A DNA stretch of 64,000 bases from positions 1-64,000 of the forward strand of contig CBDCBG010000006.1 of NCBI GenBank assembly GCA_965214325.1, given 5' to 3'. Shown one piece after another: positions 1 to 6,731 of this stretch. Source of the stretch: JAJEFO01 sp965214325 (lineage in GTDB: Bacteria > Pseudomonadota > Alphaproteobacteria > Rhodobacterales > Rhodobacteraceae). The translations under genes and the position numbers were made by a program. The stretch's first letter is position 1. The number at the start of each line of letters is the position of its first letter. A model generated the notes under the pieces. It saw only the letters and a program-made list of their open reading frames with translations. It ran no database searches and was not told where the DNA came from.

Positions 1-124
1 TTTGTACTTCCCAGCTCGCTGTGCACAGATCTCTCTGCGTTCAGTGGGATATGCTACGGCGCCAAACTGAGAATTGCGCCGACAGGACTTTCACCTGCGA
101 GTTCAACAGCTAGATTCGCTGCAC
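1..124 (-). mobile_element. Group II intron, 5' end (partial, runs off window)
   Basis: Read on the minus strand from 124, the sequence opens GTGCAGCGAATC and about 30 nt later has GCAGGTGAAAGTCCTG, the conserved domain I segment of bacterial group II introns. The GTGCA opening is one base off the usual GTGYG. The intron sits inside an IS630 transposase reading frame whose codons stop exactly at 125. Domains II-VI and any intron-encoded protein would lie outside the window. It is a different intron from the two in ribD. Confidence 0.6.
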
Positions 125-490
125 CCTCTCCTTGAGCAGTCCAAGGGTCCAGGCCGGGACGCCAGGGCCCGGCCCGTCTTCAAGCCAGTGCCTGACCTCG
201 GCCTTCTGGCTCGCATCCAGCTTCGAGGATCGTCCGCTGCGCGGACGGTCCTTCAGCCCGTCCGGCCCCTCCGCATTGTACCGGTCGGACCAGTCGCAGA
301 GCGTCTGTCTGTCGACCCGGGCCCGGAGCGCTGTCATGCCGCGGCCGAGTTCGCCTTCCATCAGGTGCGCGATGGCACGCAGGCGTCGGGACTGTCGTGA
401 ATCATTGCACTTGCGCGCCAGGGCTCTAATGTCATCGACTGTGTGGTCGGTGTTCGTGACCGCGATGCCTGCGGGCATGTCTTCCTCCAT
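125..490 (-). pseudogene. IS630-family transposase, N-terminal fragment
   Basis: About 120 residues are readable from an ATG near 490. They contain the helix-turn-helix region of IS630/Tc1-mariner transposases, with a DRQTLCDWSDRYNAEGPDGL stretch followed by a basic RPRSGR linker and the start of the second DNA-binding helix set. The DDE catalytic domain is absent because the frame is cut at LLKER by the group II intron that starts at 124. The rest of the transposase may lie beyond the window if the intron is simply inserted. Confidence 0.7.
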
Positions 491-930
491 GTGAGATTTC
501 AGCACCCACAATATGGAGCAGGATGGCATCGGCCGCACACAGTTTGTCGCATCGCGCCACAGCATGATGTTCCTTCATTGTTCGTGGGTCATTGCTTTCT
601 TGAATTGGTATTAGAGGCTTGGCTTGATTTGCTCCGCTACGGGCGCAGCACTTGCGCCCGTCGCCTGAACGCGGCCCAAGATGCCGTGAAACGTGCAGGG
701 CACGAAGCCAGGCACGCAAACGTCGGACAACGCGATGGTCCGGTCTGGATTTCGTCATTTTCGCGCGTCGCGACATGCACGTCGAAATCATCGGAACAAT
801 GCAACAGGAAGGACATTTGCGCCTCTTGTGGCCAGTGATTGACGATTGGGCGGGCAGCGAATACGAACGAGGACTTGCCAAGCTCATGGCGCTCGTCGGA
901 GGACGAGCGACGCAGGAAGGGAACACTGAC
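491..930. other. 440-bp stretch without a recognised gene
   Basis: I find no convincing coding region here. A perfect 8-bp stem (ACGGGCGC at 639-646, GCGCCCGT at 654-661, 7-nt loop) lacks a T tract, so it is at best a weak terminator. The last 20 bases hold AGGAAGGG, the likely ribosome binding site of the next gene. The promoter of the following operon presumably lies here but I could not pick convincing -35 and -10 boxes. Confidence 0.5.
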
Positions 931-1773
931 ATGCCGCACCCCGCGCTGACTTCAGGATCCGTCGCCACGATCACCGGGGGCGCATCCGGTATCGGTCTTG
1001 CCGCGGCCGAACTCTATGCCGCTGCCGGCATGACACTTGCCATCGTGGACAATCGTGAAGCTCTGCTGGGGCCTGCCGCCGAGCGGTTGAATGCTGCAGG
1101 CGCGTCGGAAGTCATGGCGGAAGCGGTTGACGTTTCCGACCATGGCGCAATGCAGGCGCTTGAGGCGCAGGTTGCCGACCGGTTTGGCGGGACGGACATC
1201 CTCATGAACAATGCCGGCATTCAGCCGGGATCCGCGATGTTCGCGGATGGGGGCGACTGGCGGCGAATCCTGGACGTCAATCTCTGGGGGATCATCAACG
1301 GCAGCCGAGCCTTTGCGCCGCGAATGATCGAGCGCGGCAGGCCCGGCGCGATCATCAACACCGGTTCCAAGCAGGGCATTACGACGCCGCCGGGCGATCC
1401 TGCCTACAACGTATCCAAGGCGGGCGTGAAAGCCTTTACCGAGGCGCTCGCCCATGAACTGCGAAACACGGAAGGGTGTCGCGTGACCGCGCATCTGCTC
1501 ATTCCCGGGTTCGTGTTCACCGACCTGACACGCCATGACCGGACCGAGAAGCCGGCCGGCGCCTGGACCCCGGAACAGACCGCAAGGTTCATGCTGGAAA
1601 GCCTGGCCAGGGGCGATTTCTACATTCTCTGTCCTGACAACGACGTGGACCGTGCCACGGACGAAAGTCGAATGGCTTGGGCGATCGGCGACATCATCGA
1701 GAATCGTCCGGCACTTTCGCGCTGGCACCCGGACCACGCCGACGCCTTCGAGGCCTCTCTCCGGTCGGAATGA
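931..1773 (+). CDS. SDR-family NAD(P)-dependent oxidoreductase
   Basis: A 280-residue classical short-chain dehydrogenase/reductase. Visible are the dinucleotide-binding motif TGGASGIG near residues 12-19, the NNAG motif after DILM, a serine-containing ITGSKQG-like active-site stretch and the YNVSK catalytic Tyr/Lys pair. The substrate is unknown; the sequence does not resemble the highly conserved FabG well enough to assign fatty acid synthesis. The ATG at 931 is chosen because AGGAAGGG precedes it by about 10 bases and because the nucleotide-binding fold begins at the expected distance. Its stop codon overlaps the start of the next gene (ATGA), so the two are probably translated as a pair. 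Confidence 0.85.
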   Translation: MPHPALTSGSVATITGGASGIGLAAAELYAAAGMTLAIVDNREALLGPAAERLNAAGASEVMAEAVDVSDHGAMQALEAQVADRFGGTDILMNNAGIQPGSAMFADGGDWRRILDVNLWGIINGSRAFAPRMIERGRPGAIINTGSKQGITTPPGDPAYNVSKAGVKAFTEALAHELRNTEGCRVTAHLLIPGFVFTDLTRHDRTEKPAGAWTPEQTARFMLESLARGDFYILCPDNDVDRATDESRMAWAIGDIIENRPALSRWHPDHADAFEASLRSE

Positions 1774-2324
1774 GCGAATATCTCCTTACGGTCGTCGTCT
1801 CCGAGGATGGCTTCATTGCGCGTTCGGTCGGAGAGCCTCCCCAGGCTTGGGCAAGCGCGGAGGAACAGGAACGCTTCTTTCGCGATGTGGAGGCCGCCGA
1901 CTGGTCGATCTTGGGACGGCATACGCACGAAGCGGCCGAAAGGCCCGACCGGCGGAGGATCGTGTTTTCGAACAAGGTGAGTGGTTGGAAGAGACCATCT
2001 CAACTTTGGGTGGATCCGGCGCACTTGACCCCGAGGACGCTTCCGGAGCAGGTATGCGACGTTCATCCCCTGGCCCGAGGCCTGATCTTGGGTGGCACGC
2101 GCGTCCATGACTGGTTTCTTGCCCATCGTGCCATCGATCGCGTGCACCTGACGATCGAGCCGCTCCGGTTCGGTTCCGGGCTCTCCGTGTTCTCGGACGC
2201 GCGGAGCGCCGGACCAGTCGAGGAGTTCATTGGAAGAGGCTTTGAAGTCGCCTCGGAAGAGCGGCTCAACTCGGCCGGAACGAGGCTGCTGGTGCTGGAG
2301 CCCCTGTCCGTTGCAAATGATTGA
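1770..2324 (+). CDS. RibD C-terminal-domain / dihydrofolate reductase-like protein
   Basis: A 184-residue single-domain protein with the fold signature of the RibD reductase / DHFR-like superfamily: an N-terminal VVVSEDGFIA segment, a WSILGRHTHE segment and a GGTRVHDWFL motif near the C-terminal half, where family members bind NADPH. It is separate from the full-length RibD encoded 580 bases downstream. It starts at the ATG overlapping the SDR stop codon. The natural substrate is unknown; being coupled to an SDR, it may form part of a small redox or pterin-type pathway, but this is a guess. Confidence 0.75.
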   Translation: MSEYLLTVVVSEDGFIARSVGEPPQAWASAEEQERFFRDVEAADWSILGRHTHEAAERPDRRRIVFSNKVSGWKRPSQLWVDPAHLTPRTLPEQVCDVHPLARGLILGGTRVHDWFLAHRAIDRVHLTIEPLRFGSGLSVFSDARSAGPVEEFIGRGFEVASEERLNSAGTRLLVLEPLSVAND

Positions 2325-2439
2325 TAACTGGCGCATATGGCGCGTCGAATTGGCCTCTACCCAAAATGATGGCGTTGGCCTATAGTGCCTGTGCAGAAGA
2401 GGGGCAGGTTCCCCTAGGCACAGTCAGGAGGGACGTATT

Positions 2440-2904
2440 ATGCGCTGCCCGTTTTGCGGAAGTACCGACACGCAAGTCAAGGATTCGCGTCCGGCGGAAG
2501 ATCATGTTGTGATCCGACGACGTCGCTTCTGCCCGGCATGCGGCGGACGGTTCACGACCTACGAGCGCGTTCAGCTGCGCGATCTCGTGGTCATCAAGTC
2601 GAGCGGCAAGCGGGAGAATTTCGACCGCGACAAGCTGGAGCGCTCGATTCGCATCGCCATGCAGAAGCGCCCGATCGAACCGGATCGGATCGACCAGATG
2701 ATCAGCGGCATCGTCCGCAGGCTGGAAAGCATGGGCGAGACGGACGTTCCTTCGACGACCATCGGTGAGATCGTGATGGAGAGCCTGGATCGGATCGACA
2801 CGGTGGCATATGTACGATTTGCAAGCGTCTACAAGAATTTCCAGGCCGCGGATGATTTCGACAAGTTCGTGAGCGAGCTGCGGCCCGCCCAAAGGAACGA
2901 GTGA
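2440..2904 (+). CDS. nrdR: Transcriptional repressor NrdR
   Basis: At 154 residues this is the standard length for NrdR, the nucleotide-sensing repressor of ribonucleotide reductase genes. The N-terminal zinc ribbon shows CPFCG at residues 3-7 and CPACG at 31-35. The ATP-cone follows, from about residue 46 to 136, beginning VVIKSSGKRENFDRDKL. The ATG at 2440 has AGGAGGG about 6 bases upstream. NrdR is commonly the first gene of the riboflavin cluster in alphaproteobacteria, and here its stop overlaps the GTG start of ribD by four bases. Confidence 0.95.
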   Translation: MRCPFCGSTDTQVKDSRPAEDHVVIRRRRFCPACGGRFTTYERVQLRDLVVIKSSGKRENFDRDKLERSIRIAMQKRPIEPDRIDQMISGIVRRLESMGETDVPSTTIGEIVMESLDRIDTVAYVRFASVYKNFQAADDFDKFVSELRPAQRNE

Positions 2905-4043
2905 CCGAAATCGACGCCCGCCACATGGCGCATGCGCTGGCGCTCGGGCGCCGGGGGCTTGGACGCGTATGGCCAAACCCGGCAGTGGGGTGCGTGATAC
3001 TGGCGGATGGCCGCGTGGTTGGGCGAGGTTGGACAGGTGATCGTGGCACGCCGCACGCCGAGACGCGCGCATTGGCGCAGGCGGGCGAAGCCGCCAGAGG
3101 CGCGACGGCGTATGTCTCGCTGGAACCATGTGCCCACGAAGGAAAGACCCCGCCCTGCGTCAATGCACTGATCGAGGCCGGCGTGGCCCATGTGGTCGTT
3201 CCAATGGAGGATCCGGACGGCAGGGTGGCAGGGTACGGCATTGAGCGCCTCCGCGAAGCCGGAATCACTGTGGACGTGGGCCTCCTGGAGGGTGCTGCGC
3301 GGCAAGTCCATGCTGGATTCCTGATGCGGGTTGCGGAGGGTCGTCCGTTTGTCACGTTGAAACTGGCGGCGACCCTTGACGGGCGGATCGCGACGGCGAC
3401 GGGTGAAAGCCAGTGGATCACGGGCAAGGAGGCCCGTCGCGTTTCCCATGCGCTTCGAATGTCCCATGATGCGGTGATGGTTGGTGCCGGAACTGTCCGA
3501 ATCGATGATCCGAAATTGACCGTGCGAGGCATGGGCGCCGTCAGCCAGCCGGTTCGCATCGTCGTGAGCGGATGCCAGGCTCTTCCTCCCCAATGTCGGC
3601 TCATGGAGAAGATCGAGCAAGCGGGGCCGGTCTGGCTGGCCCATGGGCAGGAAGGGAACGAGGTTGCGACGTGGTGGAGAATTGCGGGCGCCGATCTCGT
3701 GCCAGTGCCGGTCTCCAATGGGAAGGTTGACCTGGCAAGCCTGCTGCAAAAGCTGGGAGCGCGCGGCCTCACTCGGGTCTTGTGCGAAGGTGGCGGGGCG
3801 CTAGCGGCTTCGCTCTTGTCAGAGGGCCTGGTTGATCGGCTGGTGGTCTTTTTTGCGGGCAAGGTCTTGGGGGCGGAGGGCAAGCCGTCTGTCGGCGCCC
3901 TTGACATCGGTCAACTTGCAATGGCTCCCGGATTCAAGCTGGTGGAACAGCGTCGGGTCGGTGCGGACGTCATGCACGTCTGGTGCGCCAGGCTAACTGA
4001 TGGAATGTCGCCGGGTGAAAGTCCCGGCAGAAAGAGAGGTTAA
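2901..4043 (+). CDS. ribD: Bifunctional pyrimidine deaminase/reductase RibD, 3' end interrupted by group II introns
   Basis: RibD carries out the deamination and reduction steps that follow GTP cyclohydrolase II in riboflavin synthesis. The deaminase domain is recognised by the zinc ligands in HAETRAL (about residue 51) and PCAHEGKTPPC (about 75-85). The reductase domain begins around residue 150 (TLKLAATLDGRIA) and includes CEGGGALAASL. The GTG start overlaps nrdR. Family homology ends at DVMHVW, exactly where the first group II intron begins (3983). Unspliced, the frame runs 19 codons into the intron and stops at 4043 (380 aa). If both introns are removed, exon junction 3982/5386 keeps the Trp codon and adds RRGHGN before TGA at 5405-5407. 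Either form should retain both catalytic domains. Confidence 0.93.
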   Translation: MTEIDARHMAHALALGRRGLGRVWPNPAVGCVILADGRVVGRGWTGDRGTPHAETRALAQAGEAARGATAYVSLEPCAHEGKTPPCVNALIEAGVAHVVVPMEDPDGRVAGYGIERLREAGITVDVGLLEGAARQVHAGFLMRVAEGRPFVTLKLAATLDGRIATATGESQWITGKEARRVSHALRMSHDAVMVGAGTVRIDDPKLTVRGMGAVSQPVRIVVSGCQALPPQCRLMEKIEQAGPVWLAHGQEGNEVATWWRIAGADLVPVPVSNGKVDLASLLQKLGARGLTRVLCEGGGALAASLLSEGLVDRLVVFFAGKVLGAEGKPSVGALDIGQLAMAPGFKLVEQRRVGADVMHVWCARLTDGMSPGESPGRKRG

Positions 4044-4706
4044 CCAGCCACTTTCTCCGCGAACCATGCGCCGGTCGTCGCGAGGCGGCAGGTGAAGCGT
4101 TGGCAAGCGGTGGGCGTGGGCCGGGCCATCGAGCCACGAAAAATGACCATGTTCGGAGTGCCGAGGCTTTCAGACGGGCCGAAGGCAACACCCTCCACGC
4201 CGGATTGGTGAGGCGAGGAGGGGCTCCGCGGGGTCTGAGAACCATGGCACGCGCCGAAGCAGTCCATCGGGACCTGGGAGGCCTCGATGTTACCCCGACC
4301 ATTGCGTCAGGGTCGCCAGAGGAAGGGGGCATTCCCGTAGCTCTGGATGCACGGCATCGAGGAGTCAGACTCGGCCATAGTAGTGACGAAGTCCGCGAAC
4401 AAAAGAGGCTGTGACGCCTCCGGCGGAGTGGATGGAGCGAAGGGCCGGGGCCGACGGAAGAGCAGGGCGGCAAAGCACTCACGGAGCTCAGAATGGAGCG
4501 AAGGGCCGGGGCCGACGGAAGAGCAGGGCGGCAAAGCACTCCGACAATGGGTGTCACATGCGCCGCTCGCTCACGCAGCCCATGCGAGCTGCCCTTTGCG
4601 GCAGCAGTGCGGGCTGACGTTCGACCGAAGGCAGGAGCCGGATGCGTTAGCGCGCTCGTCCGGATCTGTGCGGGGGGCGGTCAGCAATGACCGTCCCTAC
4701 CGCGAT
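3983..4706 (+). mobile_element. ORF-less group II intron, copy 1 (724 bp)
   Basis: Starts GTGCGCCAGG and has the diagnostic GGGTGAAAGTCCCGG 30 bases in. Near the 3' end is a domain V hairpin from about 4635 to 4666 (GAGCCGGATGCG, catalytic AGC triad, two-base bulge, closing CCGGATC). A domain VI hairpin follows with TACC carrying the candidate branch-point adenosine, and the intron ends in AT (AY consensus). No reverse transcriptase/maturase frame fits inside. A CATCGAGGAGTCAGACTCGG-like segment, which usually precedes the intron ORF, is followed after a short linker by the 3' domains. It would need a maturase in trans. Compared with copy 2 it carries an extra 46 bp. Confidence 0.88.
4434..4541 (+). 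repeat. 46-bp internal duplication in group II intron copy 1
   Basis: The segment that begins GGAGCGAAGGGCCGGGG at 4434 is repeated at 4495, separated by a short ACGGAGCTCAGAAT spacer. Copy 2 of the intron has only one unit. The repeat lies in the domain IV region, where an intron ORF normally resides and where extra sequence does little harm to folding. Confidence 0.85.
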
Positions 4707-5385
4707 GTGCGCCAGGCTAACTGATGGAATGTCGCTGGGTGAAAGTCCCGGCAGAAAGAGAGGTCAAACCAGCCACTTTCTCCGCGAACCATGCGCCGGT
4801 CGTCGCGAGGCGGCAGGTGAAGCGTTGGCAAGCGGTGGGCGTGGGCCGGGCCATCGAGCCACGAAAAATGACCATGTTCGGAGTGCCGAGGCTTTCAGAC
4901 GGGCCGAAGGCAACACCCTCCACGCCGGATTGGTGAGGCGAGGAGGGGCTCCGCGGGGTCTGAGAACCATGGCACGCGCCGAAGCAGTCCATCGGGACCT
5001 GGGAGGCCTCGATGTTACCCCGACCATTGCGTCAGGGTCGCCAGAGGAAGGGGGCATTCCCGTAGCTCTGGATGCACGGCATCGAGGAGTCAGACTCGGC
5101 CATAGTAGTGACGAAGTCCGCGAACAAAAGAGGCTGTGACGCCTCCGGCGGAGTGGATGGAGCGAAGGGCCGGGGCCGACGGAAGAGCAGGGCGGCAAAG
5201 CACTCACGGAGCTCAGAATCCGACAATGGGTGTCACATGCGCCGCTCGCTCACGCAGCCCATGCGAGCTGCCCTTTGCGGCAGCAGTGCGGGCTGACGTT
5301 CGACCGAAGGCAGGAGCCGGATGCGTTAGCGCGCTCGTCCGGATCTGTGCGGGGGGCGGTCAGCAATGACCGTCCCTACCGCGAT
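4707..5385 (+). mobile_element. ORF-less group II intron, copy 2 (679 bp), directly abutting copy 1
   Basis: Nearly identical to copy 1 over its length: same GTGCGCCAGG start, GTGAAAGTCCCGG segment, domain V (about 5314-5345), domain VI and CCGCGAT end. It begins at the base after the last base of copy 1, with no exon sequence between. Differences are the missing 46-bp duplication, a few substitutions and a one-base indel near position 60. The 3' exon starts at 5386 (GCGACGGGG) and would restore the ribD frame after splicing from 3982. Confidence 0.88.
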
Positions 5386-5849
5386 GCGACGGGGACACGG
5401 CAATTGAATTGGACCGTTGCCGAGAATTCGGAATGATTGCACGACCGCACCCGGCCAAAGTGTCAACCAAAGCGGAGATTGAGTGGGAATTGAATAGGGT
5501 TTCCTGAATCATCCTGCTGGCTTTCAGGGACCTTTCGGTCCGGCAGTCGCCGGTCCAGCCGGCACTCTGGACGTCATCTCCTTTCTGGCAGACTGCAGAG
5601 TCCTGCGCCTTGTGCATTTCGACTGAATCTCAAGTCATCGGTTTTCGGAGAGGTCGGAAACCACCCCGTTTGGTCGGATGGCGGCATGTGGGGCAAGATC
5701 CTGAGGGATCACGTTTCCACATTGCCAAAGGCCTTGCGATGCTGTGAAGGGATGATGCCGCGCAGCGCGCGAAAGTTGCGCCGGAAGGACTCCAGGCTCT
5801 TGAGCCCGGATGCCTCAGCCACATCCGCAAGTGTCGGCCCGGCGAACCG
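5386..5849. other. ribD 3' exon followed by about 440 bp without a recognised gene
   Basis: The first 22 bases complete a spliced ribD (codons for RRGHGN and TGA at 5405-5407). After that I see no coding region I can name. The left terminal repeat expected for the ISAs1 element (it should start CAGGGCTATCGC) is not present, so the ISAs1 5' end was lost somewhere in this stretch. A short hairpin lies around 5535-5560 (GGACCTTTCGGTCC). Confidence 0.5.
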
Positions 5850-6716
5850 GGCCGGCCTCGGCGACATCGCGCCTGTTCAGGTTTCTCGATCCCGAAGGCC
5901 TGCAGCGGGCGCTCGTCCGCCTTGCCGCGGACTGGGCCGGCCGGCTCGGTCCGGACGCGGTCGCGATCGACGGCAAGGCGCTCCTTCGAGGCCCCCTCGA
6001 ACCGCTCGCCGCTGCATGTCGTCAACGCCTTCGCCGTCGGCGCCCGCCTGACGCTCGGCCAGGTCCGGGTGGACGGCAAGTCGAACGAGATCACGGCGAT
6101 GCCCGCGCTTCTGGAGCCTCTCGACGTCAAGGGCATGACGGTGACGGCCGACGCGATGCACACGCAGCGGGCGACGGCGGAGGCGGTCACGGCAAGGGGC
6201 GGCGACTGCGTCCTGGCGCTGAAGGGCAGCCAGGAGACGCTTCACGACGATGTCCGGCTTCACATGGCGGACCCGGAGAACGCGGGAAAGACGAAGCGTT
6301 TCAACGACGTGGACAAGGGTCACGGGCGCATCGAGATCCGCGAGGCGGCCGTCTGCCACGATGTCGGCACGCTGCAGGACCTGCATCACAGGCCCGGCCT
6401 GCAGGCCGTCGGGCGGGTCACGGCGACGCGGGAGACCAAGGGGGAGCGGAGCACGGAGACCCGCTTCTTCCTCCTCAGCGAAAGACCCGGTCCGGAGCGG
6501 TTCCTGACGACGGTGCGCGCGCACTGGGCCGTGGAAAACTCGCTGCACTGGGTCCTGGACGTGACCATGGGAGAGGACAGCCTCCGGAACCGCAAGGGCA
6601 ACGGTCCCGAGACCCTCGCGCTGATGCGGAAGCTGGCGCTGAACCTGGCACGGCTGACCGATGGCGGGAAAGTGATGTCCGTGCGCGGCAAGCTGAAGAG
6701 GGCCGGATGGGACGAC
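5850..6716 (+). pseudogene. ISAs1-family transposase, main fragment (5'-truncated, frameshifted, split)
   Basis: The readable part starts at LFRFLDPEGL, which lies some way into the family N-terminal region, and continues to AVAIDGKAL, which holds the first catalytic Asp. A frameshift near 5970-5985 moves the reading into the frame that gives RSPLHVVNAFAVGARLTLGQ. From there it is open to RAGWDD at 6716. Other ISAs1 hallmarks are KSNEITAMPALLE, TADAMHTQ and HWAVENSLHWVLDV. At 6717 the gene is cut by the IS4-type element; the missing C-terminus resumes at 9206. Confidence 0.85.
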
Positions 6717-6731
6717 CAATGGCATTTCTTT
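6707..6731 (+). repeat. Target-site duplication and left terminal repeat of IS4-type element
   Basis: Bases 6707-6716 read ATGGGACGAC and are repeated at 9196-9205. Bases 6717-6731 (CAATGGCATTTCTTT) match the reverse complement of 9181-9195 with one mismatch in 15. A 10-bp duplication fits the 10-12 bp usual for IS4-family insertions. Confidence 0.9.

Noticed and set aside
1770..2324. A second complete ribD
   Set aside because: It contains only the reductase-like fold and no deaminase zinc motifs, and the true ribD follows nrdR.
4040..5226. Many overlapping short frames in the tandem repeat after ribD
   Set aside because: The repeats have group II intron ends and domain V/VI structure; the frames are identical in both copies only because the DNA is duplicated, and none resembles a maturase.
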